From: Terriglobia bacterium
GTDB lineage: Bacteria > Acidobacteriota > Terriglobia > UBA7540
Length of the DNA: 6,223 nt
Reading direction: 5' to 3'
NCBI GenBank assembly: GCA_030040455.1
Contig: JASHTR010000119.1
Span: 1 to 6,223, forward strand
Below are positions 1 to 6,215 of the stretch, in pieces; positions within the stretch are counted from its first letter, which is position 1; the number at the start of each line of letters is the position of its first letter. The notes below the pieces were generated by a model. It made no database searches, was not told where the DNA came from, and saw only the letters and a list, made by a program, of their open reading frames with translations. The position numbers were made by a program, and so were the translations under genes.

Positions 1-1
1 T

Positions 2-277
2 GTCACCGTGACTGCCGCATTTCACAATGTTTCTGCGTATCTCTTGAACGACCTGGAGAAGCCGGTAGATTGTGACGTCTTCGTCTGTGGCGAAACGGAA
101 GAGGCACGGATGCAAGTTCGACCCTGGGTTGAATCCATCCCCGGCTGCCGATACGTGGATGGCGGGCGGTTGGCCAACGCGCGCGTTATTGAAGCGATCA
201 CGTCATTGCTGGTGCACGTGAACCACCGTTACCATGTTACCTCGGCCGGTATCCGCGTGACGGGTCTAACGGTCTGA
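2..277 (+). CDS. npdG: F420-dependent NADP+ oxidoreductase, C-terminal part (5' end outside window)
   Basis: This enzyme transfers hydride between reduced F420 and NADP+ in the cytoplasm, linking the cofactor made by the downstream genes to the NADP(H) pool. About 91 C-terminal codons are present and the frame is open to the left edge, so the Rossmann NADP-binding N-terminus is outside the window. Visible family signatures are the segment VTAAFHNVSAYLL at the left edge, then CDVFVCG, then NARVIEAITSLLVHVN and a C-terminal AGIRVTGL. These match the conserved C-terminal half of the Fno/NpdG family. A GTG at 8 is in frame but lies inside the conserved AFHNVSA region and is not the true start. 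The TGA stop (275-277) overlaps the probable cofE ribosome binding site and lies 9 nt before the cofE ATG, indicating one transcript. Family membership is recognised from remembered motifs, and the partial length is the main limit. Confidence 0.9.
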   Translation, partial: VTVTAAFHNVSAYLLNDLEKPVDCDVFVCGETEEARMQVRPWVESIPGCRYVDGGRLANARVIEAITSLLVHVNHRYHVTSAGIRVTGLTV

Positions 278-281
278 GGTG
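276..281 (+). promoter_or_regulatory. Ribosome binding site supporting the cofE ATG
   Basis: GAGGTG lies 5 nt upstream of the ATG at 287 and overlaps the npdG stop codon. It supports ATG 287 over the in-frame GTG at 281, which forms part of this site. The overlap with the stop suggests that cofE translation is coupled to npdG translation. Confidence 0.5.
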
Positions 282-286
282 TGCGC

Positions 287-1054
287 ATGCGAAAGGGCGG
301 GGTCGTCAGGCTTGAAATCCTGGGCTTGAGTGGTTTCCCGGAAGTGAGGCCCAAGGATGATCTCGCCAGACTCGTTGCGGAGACAGGGGAGAAAAACGGC
401 ATTGGGTTGAAAAGTGGCGACATCGTAGTTGTCGCACAGAAGGTCGTTTCCAAGGCCGAAGGTCGCTTGGTGCGGTTGCGCGATGTCAAACCCTCCGCTC
501 TGGCTCGCGTCTGGGCCCGGAGGAAGGGAACTGATCCACGTCTAGTGGAGGTGGTCTTCCGTGAATCGAAACGCATTGTACGGATGAGCCAGCATGTCTT
601 ACTCACCGAGACCCAGCACGGCTTTGTTTGCGCCAATGCCGGAGTAGATCGGTCAAACGTCTCCGGCCGAGGATGCGTGACATGCCTACCGGAAAACCCG
701 GATAGGTCGGCCCGCAGACTGGCCAGCGGCCTCCGCGGTTTATTGAATGCTTCGGTCGCTGTCATCATCACCGATTCATTTGGGCGCCCCTGGCGTCTGG
801 GGCAGACCAATGTGGCTATTGGGGTCGCTGGCCTTCAGCCCCTGTTGGACCTGCGTGGTACCCGAGACACGTTCTGCCACACGTTGCACGCCACGATGCT
901 CGCGGTCGGTGATGAATTGGCTGCAGCGGCTGGACTGGCCATGGGCAAATGTGGAGGGATGCCTGTCGTCATCATCCGTGGATACCGCTATCGTGCCGGA
1001 AACGGGGGTGCGCGAACCCTCATTCGCCTGGCAGAAGAAGACCTGTTCCGCTAG
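287..1054 (+). CDS. cofE: Coenzyme F420-0:L-glutamate ligase, stand-alone CofE
   Basis: CofE adds L-glutamate residues to F420-0 in a GTP-dependent, metal-dependent cytoplasmic reaction, building the polyglutamate tail. The 255-residue product has the length of single-domain CofE proteins. Motifs visible are GDIVVVAQKVVSKAEGR (about 44-60), ANAGVDRSNV (116-125), DSFGRPWRLGQTNVAIGVAG (163-182), GDELAAAAGLAMG (208-220) and PVVIIRGYRY (226-235), all typical of the family. There is no C-terminal nitroreductase-like domain as in the actinobacterial fusion FbiB. ATG 287 is preferred because GAGGTG sits 5 nt upstream; GTG 281 would add two residues. The gene follows npdG by 9 nt and precedes cofG by 50 nt, so it is an internal operon gene. 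No catalytic residue appears to be missing, but I could not align it fully. Confidence 0.95.
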   Translation: MRKGGVVRLEILGLSGFPEVRPKDDLARLVAETGEKNGIGLKSGDIVVVAQKVVSKAEGRLVRLRDVKPSALARVWARRKGTDPRLVEVVFRESKRIVRMSQHVLLTETQHGFVCANAGVDRSNVSGRGCVTCLPENPDRSARRLASGLRGLLNASVAVIITDSFGRPWRLGQTNVAIGVAGLQPLLDLRGTRDTFCHTLHATMLAVGDELAAAAGLAMGKCGGMPVVIIRGYRYRAGNGGARTLIRLAEEDLFR

Positions 1055-1104
1055 TGTGACGTTCGTGCGAGCAACGCAAGGAGGGGAGTGGAAGGTTTCC
1101 TGCT

Positions 1105-2322
1105 ATGCTGGAAATGGAGATGGCTGCATGCACGTCTGAACATGAACTGGATGCCGTCCTAGCATCGGCGGCAGAGGGCGATACGCTGACGCGTGAGCAA
1201 GCTATCGCTCTCATGGAGAATGCCAACCTTCGCTCTTTACTGAGGGCCGCCTCCTCTTTGCGCGATGCAACGAAGGGCCGCGTGATCACGTTTTCTCGTA
1301 AGGTGTTCATCCCGCTGACCACCTTGTGCCGCGACCGCTGTGGCTACTGCGTTTTCCGGAAGGACCCGGAAGACCTCGGGGGTCGATACATGGAGCCGGA
1401 AGAAGTCCTACAGGTGATGAAATCGGCTGAAGTTGCCGGCTGCAAGGAGGCTCTTTTCAGTCTCGGCGACCAGCCGGAGCGCGCCTTTCCCGAGGCGCAG
1501 GCATTCCTCCGAAAGCGAGGTTTCGACCGCACGCTGGATTATCTTGCGGCCATGACCGAGCTCACGCTCAAGCAGACTAGGCTGCTTCCCCATGCCAATC
1601 CAGGTGTGATGGCTCGGAGTGACTTGGCTATGCTGAAAGCCTCGAACGCCAGCCTTGGGCTCATGCTCGAAAACGCAAGTCCCCGCTTGCTTTTCCGAGG
1701 CGGCCCGCACTGGCGGGCACCTGACAAGGTGCCGCGTGCGCGTCTGGAGACGATCCGGGAGGCTGGAAGGCTGCGGATCCCGTTTACCACCGGGATCTTG
1801 ATTGGAATTGGCGAGACGCGCGCTGAACGAGTAGACTCGTTATTGGCGATCCGCGGACTGCACGAAGCCTACGGGCACATCCAAGAAGTCATTGTTCAGA
1901 ACTTCCGGGCCAAGCCCCACACTCCGATGGCTGCCCATCCGGAGCCTTCGATGGAGGAGATGTTGCGCAGTGTCGCAGTGGCTCGCTTGATTCTCGGTCG
2001 CGAAATCAACTTGCAGGCGCCTCCTAACTTGAGTGCTTCGGACTATGTGCGGCTTTTGGAGGCGGGTATCAACGACTGGGGCGGGGTTTCACCGGTCACG
2101 CGCGACTTCATTAATCCCGAGGCCGCATGGCCCGAGATCGATCAACTTCGAAAGCAGACTGCCCGGGCCGGCTTCACTCTGCGGGAGCGCCTCACCATCT
2201 ATCCCGAGTATGTCCACCAGCCGGAATTTGTACATGCGAACGTTCGCGCGCCGCTCGACAACCTGGTGGACCCGAACGGTCTGGCCAGAAATGGGGTTGG
2301 TAATAATGAAAGAATTCTCTGA
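1105..2322 (+). CDS. cofG: FO synthase subunit 1, radical SAM protein CofG
   Basis: CofG is one of two radical-SAM enzymes that make FO (7,8-didemethyl-8-hydroxy-5-deazariboflavin). It acts on the tyrosine-uracil adduct formed by CofH and closes the deazaflavin ring. The 405-residue product carries the iron-sulfur motif CRDRCGYC (C75, C79, C82; CX3CX2C) after a helical N-terminus. It also has LFSLGDQPE (about 119-127), the glycine-rich TTGILIGIGETR region, VQNFRAKPHTPM, and the CofG signature GINDWGGVSPVT. These distinguish it from CofH and other radical-SAM families. ATG 1105 is chosen with GGAAGG at 1090-1095, 9 nt upstream; ATGs at 1111 and 1117 are also in frame. A stronger purine run (AAGGAGGGG, 1078-1086) is too distant for ideal spacing. 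The end overlaps cofH by 17 nt. In Actinobacteria this protein is usually the N-terminal half of fused FbiC; here it is separate. Confidence 0.96.
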   Translation: MLEMEMAACTSEHELDAVLASAAEGDTLTREQAIALMENANLRSLLRAASSLRDATKGRVITFSRKVFIPLTTLCRDRCGYCVFRKDPEDLGGRYMEPEEVLQVMKSAEVAGCKEALFSLGDQPERAFPEAQAFLRKRGFDRTLDYLAAMTELTLKQTRLLPHANPGVMARSDLAMLKASNASLGLMLENASPRLLFRGGPHWRAPDKVPRARLETIREAGRLRIPFTTGILIGIGETRAERVDSLLAIRGLHEAYGHIQEVIVQNFRAKPHTPMAAHPEPSMEEMLRSVAVARLILGREINLQAPPNLSASDYVRLLEAGINDWGGVSPVTRDFINPEAAWPEIDQLRKQTARAGFTLRERLTIYPEYVHQPEFVHANVRAPLDNLVDPNGLARNGVGNNERIL

Positions 2323-3550
2323 CCTTGGCATTAGAAAGTCTTCTCTCGACGAGCTCCTTGGTGCGAGCCGTCCGGCTGTGAGGCGTGCGCTGGGAAAGGC
2401 TCTAACCGGCGGCGAGTTGGATTTTTCCGATGGTCTATTGCTCTGCGACGTCAATGGTCCCGACCTGTGCGCGCTTGTAAAGACGGCAGACGAGCTGCGG
2501 CGGAGAGCGGTGGGGGAGACCATCACGTACGTGGTCAACCGCAACATCAACTTCACTAACGTCTGCAGGGTCGGTTGCGCGTTTTGCGGTTTTGGCCTTG
2601 GGCCTCGGGCCGCCGGTGCTTATCGGTTATCCCTGGAGGAGATTGTTGCCAAGGCCGCACAGGCCCGCGAACTCGGCGCCACGGAGGTGTGTATCCAGGG
2701 TGGCCTGCCGCCCGATCTCGATGGCTTCTTCTATCGCAACATCTTGCAGGCCGTTAAAGCGGCCATTCCCGATCTGCATATCCACGCCTTCTCGCCAATG
2801 GAAATCGACTATGGCGTCGAAAGAACCGGACTGCCGCTAAGTGAATATCTGCTGATGCTAAAGGAAAGTGGGCTTGGCAGCATTCCCGGTACCGCGGCGG
2901 AGATTCTCGATGACGAAGTCCGACAGTCGCTCAGTCCAAACAAACTCAAAGTTCGCCGGTGGGTGGAAGTTATCCGAACCGCACACCGCCTCGGAATCCC
3001 TACGACTTCAACGATGATGTATGGCCACATGGAGCAGCCCGATCACTGGGTCCGGCACCTCCTGTTGCTCCGGGAGATCCAGAAGGAGACCGGTGGCATA
3101 ACTGAATTTGTTCCGCTCGCGTTCATCTACGAGAAAACACGGCTCTACCGGCGTGGGTTGGCACGGCCGGGCAGCACGTTCAGGGAAGACCTGATCGTGC
3201 ACGCCCTAGCGCGCGTGCTGCTGAACCGCTGGATCAGCAATATCCAAGTTTCCTGGGTGAAGATGGGCTTCGATGTCTCGCTGGCATGCCTGCAATCTGG
3301 AGCAAATGATTTCAGTGGAACGCTGATGGAAGAGAACATTTCCAAGTCGGCCGGAAGCACATTCGGCGAGAATGTAGCTCCAGAGCAGTTCCGCGCGCTG
3401 ATCCGCAAGATCGGCCGAATCCCCGCGGAACGGAGCACAACCTACCGCCTGCTGCATGTCTTCGAGGACGACGAAGAATCCCTGCCCTGTGCGCTGCCTC
3501 TCGCGAATCTGCAGGGAGCGAAGCAGCCCTATTGGGGAACAGGCTACTGA
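2306..3550 (+). CDS. cofH: FO synthase subunit 2, radical SAM protein CofH
   Basis: CofH uses S-adenosylmethionine radical chemistry to join tyrosine with 5-amino-6-ribitylamino-uracil, the first step of FO synthesis, and passes the product to CofG. The 414-residue protein has the cluster motif CRVGCAFC (C87, C91, C94; CX3CX2C) preceded by VNRNINFTNV. It also has VCIQGGLPPD (128-137), HAFSPMEI (160-167), SIPGTAAEIL (192-201) and GANDFSGTLMEENIS (332-346), all hallmarks of CofH and the related MqnE/MqnC group. The operon context decides for CofH. The frame is open far upstream inside cofG, so the start must be judged: ATG 2306 fits best, with the weak purine run GGGGTTGG (2293-2300) 5 nt before it. 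ATG 2291 is an alternative adding five residues. The 17-nt overlap with cofG and the 1-nt overlap with cofD imply translational coupling. Confidence 0.96.
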   Translation: MKEFSDLGIRKSSLDELLGASRPAVRRALGKALTGGELDFSDGLLLCDVNGPDLCALVKTADELRRRAVGETITYVVNRNINFTNVCRVGCAFCGFGLGPRAAGAYRLSLEEIVAKAAQARELGATEVCIQGGLPPDLDGFFYRNILQAVKAAIPDLHIHAFSPMEIDYGVERTGLPLSEYLLMLKESGLGSIPGTAAEILDDEVRQSLSPNKLKVRRWVEVIRTAHRLGIPTTSTMMYGHMEQPDHWVRHLLLLREIQKETGGITEFVPLAFIYEKTRLYRRGLARPGSTFREDLIVHALARVLLNRWISNIQVSWVKMGFDVSLACLQSGANDFSGTLMEENISKSAGSTFGENVAPEQFRALIRKIGRIPAERSTTYRLLHVFEDDEESLPCALPLANLQGAKQPYWGTGY

Positions 3551-4488
3551 TGGCAATTGTCGCACTCGCTGGCGGAGTGGGCGCGTCGAAGCTCCTGCTG
3601 GGACTCTCGAAGGTACTTCCCGCAGAAGATTTGACAGTCACCGTGAATACCGGCGATGACCTGGAGCTTCACGGTCTTTCAATTTCTCCCGACCTTGACA
3701 TCGTAACGTACACCCTGGCAGGCATCGCCAATCCCGCGACTGGTTGGGGAATCCGCGAAGACACATTTGCGGCTCTGGAGTGGTTGGGGAAATACGGCCG
3801 TCCGGCGTGGTTCCACCTGGGGGACCGTGATCTGGCGACGCACATCCACCGCACTGCGCTGCTGCGTTCGGGATCATCGGTCTCTGAAGCTGGGCATTCT
3901 ATCAGCGCCGCGTTCGGCGTGAAAGTGAGAATCCTGCCCATGAGCGATCAACCGGTTCGCACGATGCTCCGGACCTCCGAGGGTCTGCTCGCCTTTCAGG
4001 AATACCTCGTGCACCGACGCGCGGAGCCGGTGGTGGAGGGAATCGAGTTTGCTGGAGCCGGGCAGGCCCTGCCGTCTCCTGGAGTGATCGAGTCCATTGG
4101 TAGTGCCGACGGAATTGTCATATGTCCGAGCAATCCGCTCATCAGCATCGGCCCGATCCTGGCTGTCCCAGGTATTCGAGAGGCATTGCGGGCGCGGCGC
4201 AGTGAAGTACTGGCGGTCAGCCCGATCGTCGGCGGAAAATCTCTAAAGGGACCTTCCGACAGGATGCTTGAGCAACTCGGGATGAAAGCTTCGGCATTGA
4301 CGGTGGCCGGACTCTACCGAGACTTCGCGGGCCGCTTTCTACTGGACCTGCAGGATCACGAGCTCCAGCCGTCCATTGAGGCGCTAGACATGAAGGTAGC
4401 GCTAGCCCAGACGGTCATGAGGAGCGATGATGATAAGCGGGTGCTCGCACAATCAGTTCTTTCCTTCTTGGGCCAGGCACGGAAATAG
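3550..4488 (+). CDS. cofD: 2-phospho-L-lactate transferase CofD (F420-0 synthesis)
   Basis: CofD transfers the activated phospho-acid from the guanosine diphosphate intermediate made by CofC onto the ribityl hydroxyl of FO, releasing GMP and giving F420-0 or dehydro-F420-0. The 312-residue product has the usual family length. It shows the N-terminal ALAGGVGASKLLLGL (about 5-19), NTGDDLELHGLSISPDLD (33-50), WFHLGDRDLATHIHRT (87-102), PMSDQPVRT (130-138) and CPSNPLISIGP (192-202). AVSPIVGGKSLKGPSDRM follows near residue 230. ATG 3550 is chosen because the conserved strand-GGVG motif begins a few residues later and the ATG overlaps the cofH stop as TGATG. An in-frame TTG at 3532 would add six residues inside cofH. 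AGG at 3541-3543 could serve as a weak binding site, with coupling to cofH doing most of the work. Confidence 0.96.
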   Translation: MAIVALAGGVGASKLLLGLSKVLPAEDLTVTVNTGDDLELHGLSISPDLDIVTYTLAGIANPATGWGIREDTFAALEWLGKYGRPAWFHLGDRDLATHIHRTALLRSGSSVSEAGHSISAAFGVKVRILPMSDQPVRTMLRTSEGLLAFQEYLVHRRAEPVVEGIEFAGAGQALPSPGVIESIGSADGIVICPSNPLISIGPILAVPGIREALRARRSEVLAVSPIVGGKSLKGPSDRMLEQLGMKASALTVAGLYRDFAGRFLLDLQDHELQPSIEALDMKVALAQTVMRSDDDKRVLAQSVLSFLGQARK

Positions 4489-4559
4489 CGCGGGCGCATG
4501 ATTCGCATTCAGCTTCCAGATCACAGAAAAATGTTTTAGGTTGGGTTTCAGCAACACCC

Positions 4560-5216
4560 ATGCGAGCAGTGCTTATTCCAGTCAAAGACCTGAAACGCGC
4601 CAAGCAACGGCTTGCTCCACACTTGACTCAGCAGGAACGTACCGCCCTCGCTGAGGCGATGTTCGAAGATGTTTGCGCTGCAGTGGCAGGGACTCGGGCC
4701 GCAGACCGCGTCTATGTGGTCAGCAACTGGGAGCCGGCACTCGATCGGGCACGGACTCTGGGTTGGGAGACGATTTCAGAACAAGAGCAGCAATCGGAAA
4801 GCGCCTCGGTCGATTTCGCTTCGCACTTCTGTGCGAAGCATGGCGTTGCTTCCTTGCTGCGCCTGCCAATCGACATCCCGCTGGTCGAAGCTTCTGATAT
4901 CGACGAGGTGCTGCAATGTGTGCCGGGCATCCCTTCTGCGGTCTTGGTCCCTTCGCGATCCGGCGCCGGGACCAACGCTTTGCTGCGAAATCCTCCCACC
5001 TTGTTTGCTTCTCACTTTGGTCCGAACAGCTTTCGCGAGCATGTCGAGAAAGCCCGCCGGTCCGGAGTCACGTGCCGCGTTCTGCGCAACCCGCGTATCG
5101 AGCTCGACATCGACGATCTTGCGGATGTTCAGGCTTTTATCTCAACGATCGGAAAGGCGACGGCGACGTACCGCCGGTTGGAACGTCTCGGATTCTGCTT
5201 AACTGTCTCACGGTAG
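4560..5216 (+). CDS. cofC: Phospho-acid guanylyltransferase CofC (2-phospholactate / PEP / 3-phosphoglycerate)
   Basis: CofC (FbiD in mycobacteria) uses GTP to activate a phospho-acid as a guanosine diphosphate ester, which CofD then transfers to FO. The 218-residue product has a nucleotidyltransferase fold signature. Visible are an N-terminal IPVKDLKRAKQRLAP (6-20), the metal-binding LPIDIPLV (102-109), PSRSGAGTNALLRNPP (131-146), FGPNSFREHVEKA (153-165) and the C-terminal ELDIDDLADVQAF (181-193). The segment ESASVDFA (80-87) stands where some homologues have GLNAAL-like residues. The real substrate (2-phospholactate, phosphoenolpyruvate or 3-phosphoglycerate) cannot be read from these motifs. 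Unlike its neighbours, the gene follows a 71-nt gap and has no clear Shine-Dalgarno sequence before ATG 4560, so it may have its own promoter or a weak start. No convincing -10/-35 pair is visible in the gap. Confidence 0.93.
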   Translation: MRAVLIPVKDLKRAKQRLAPHLTQQERTALAEAMFEDVCAAVAGTRAADRVYVVSNWEPALDRARTLGWETISEQEQQSESASVDFASHFCAKHGVASLLRLPIDIPLVEASDIDEVLQCVPGIPSAVLVPSRSGAGTNALLRNPPTLFASHFGPNSFREHVEKARRSGVTCRVLRNPRIELDIDDLADVQAFISTIGKATATYRRLERLGFCLTVSR

Positions 5217-5574
5217 CGGCGGCTCTGGGCCGGCAACTGTGCACTGAGATGCTCTTACGGAAGGCTCCATCCTTGAGCAGCCGGGGAATCAAAATGTGGT
5301 AGGGCAAGATCGCTCTAGGCTCGTCGAGAAGGAAGGTGGTCCCACATACAGGCTACGGTAGGGAAGCTCTACGTGCAAATGGTCTCGTTTGAGGGCGCAA
5401 CATCATCGGAGCCCACCTCCAACTGATAAGGCAGGTGGGCGAGAATTGTTCTGCTCGTTTTCCCCTGAATAGGCTTATTTCTTGCAGCAACGCTCTCGAA
5501 CTGCCGTATTCACGTTCACATGCAGCCGAAGCTTTTAGGGCTGGGTTCTTGGTTGGGTCGTTCGAGCCATGTCT
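5217..5574. other. Intergenic region without a recognisable gene
   Basis: These 358 bases separate the F420 operon from the - strand glycosidase remnant. Neither strand holds an open frame that I recognise. An overlapping + strand frame reaching 5302 is only the out-of-frame shadow of cofC. The one clear structure is the hairpin at 5411-5440. By eye the base composition from here rightward is less GC-rich than in the operon. Confidence 0.6.
5411..5440. terminator. Hairpin, possible operon terminator without a strong U-tract
   Basis: The arm GCCCACCTCC (5411-5420) pairs with GG plus AGGTGGGC (5430-5440, one bulged C at 5432) around the 9-nt loop AACTGATAA. This gives ten base pairs, eight of them uninterrupted. 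It lies between convergently arranged cofC and the glycosidase remnant, where a terminator would be useful. No run of T follows directly on either strand; on + the nearest is TTTT about 17 nt later. It could therefore be a factor-assisted terminator, an RNA-stabilising stem, or chance. The pairing is seen directly and the function is inferred. Confidence 0.35.
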
Positions 5575-6125
5575 TTAACTCTTCTGCAAATCGACTGCGA
5601 GATGTACCTGCCAATAGGGTAGGAGGCGGACCGGACCCATCAATCCGTTCATGTCGATGACGTCCATGTAAGGTGGCTGTTGCTCAAACGATCCGTCCTC
5701 GATTTCTAGATATCGCTTGAAATCAGGAATAGCGTGCCGGGAAGCATCTGAATTCGCAACCTCGATTTTCAGTTGATTTTCTCCAGGTTGGAGGAAGTCT
5801 GTTACATTCAACAAAAACGGCTCCCAAATCCGTTCGCCCACTTTCTTCCCATTTAGCCAGATTTCTGCTGTGAGACCCACACGGCCGCAGTCCAGCATCA
5901 CTTGCTTGCCTTCCAACTCTGGCGCCAAGCGAAAAGTCTTCTCATACACAGCACTTCCAACGTAATAAGTCAGCCCTGTTCTGGTCCAGCTTCTCAGGTG
6001 ATGGTTGGTTTCTCCACTCTCGAAGGCTAGCGGGAGTTTACTCGTAAGTGCAACCTCCCCTGGCGAACTCCGAGGCTAACCACTTGAATCAGAATGCTTT
6101 CCCCAAGTTGCGGTAGCTTCCCTTT
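5575..6125 (-). pseudogene. 3' remnant of a large glycoside hydrolase (C-terminal sugar-binding beta-sandwich), frameshifted and truncated
   Basis: Read leftward, the frame from 6075 to the TAA at 5575-5577 encodes about 166 residues of a galactose-binding-like beta-sandwich. This domain type occurs at the C-terminus of large glycosidases such as GH106-like rhamnosidases and other GH2-related enzymes. Signatures are RSWTRTGLTYYVGSAVYEKT, then AEIWLNGKKVGERIWEPF, then DFLQPGENQLKIEVANS, and near the end NGLMGPVRLLPYW. The catalytic domain is absent. The only late start, GTG at 5947-5949, falls inside the domain, so it is not a real start. The frame meets a TAG at 6076-6078. The neighbouring frame, however, continues plausible protein (LPQLGESILIQVVSLGVRQG) up to 6125; one extra G in the run at 6057-6060 would join the two. 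Beyond 6125 a repeat carries a stop in that frame. No homologue search was possible, so the exact family is uncertain. Confidence 0.6.
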
Positions 6126-6138
6126 TGTATTACCCTAT
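6126..6138 (+). repeat. 13-bp direct repeat, copy 1
   Basis: TGTATTACCCTAT occurs here and again at 6203-6215 in the same orientation, 77 bp apart start to start. The flanking bases differ on both sides, so the match is exactly 13 bp. This copy begins where the glycosidase coding similarity stops, and its complement supplies a stop codon (6135-6137) in that gene's upstream frame. Confidence 0.6.
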
Positions 6139-6202
6139 TAAAGCAGCCTCTTGGTCAGTTGGATGAAGATTGTTGTTGACACACGCCTGTAGTTGGCCGT
6201 AG

Positions 6203-6215
6203 TGTATTACCCTAT
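6203..6215 (+). repeat. 13-bp direct repeat, copy 2
   Basis: This is the second identical copy of TGTATTACCCTAT. It is followed at once by an ATG (6216-6218) and the window edge, so whether a gene begins there cannot be seen. Confidence 0.6.

Noticed and set aside
229..810. A 193-codon open frame on the - strand opposite cofE
   Set aside because: It lies wholly antisense to a clearly recognised gene, its product shows no family motif, and its composition is that of a complement-strand shadow.
2033..2305. Extension of cofH upstream by 91 codons inside cofG
   Set aside because: The extension overlaps conserved CofG coding, its translation does not resemble a CofH N-terminus, and ATG 2306 gives a normal family length.
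3532..3549. TTG 3532 as the cofD start
   Set aside because: CofD proteins begin only a few residues before the GGVG motif, and ATG 3550 in the TGATG overlap fits this better.
4669..5302. Several open frames overlapping cofC on both strands
   Set aside because: They are out-of-frame shadows of cofC without recognisable motifs, and one continues only briefly past the cofC stop.
5614..5621. ATAGGGTA, the complement of part of the 13-bp repeat, inside the glycosidase remnant
   Set aside because: Only eight bases match and they encode the conserved-looking LPYW residues, so chance is the better explanation.
6176..6208. TTGACA at 6176-6181 as a -35 promoter element
   Set aside because: At 16-18 nt spacing only poor -10 candidates occur (for example TAGTGT), and no gene start is visible inside the window to support it.
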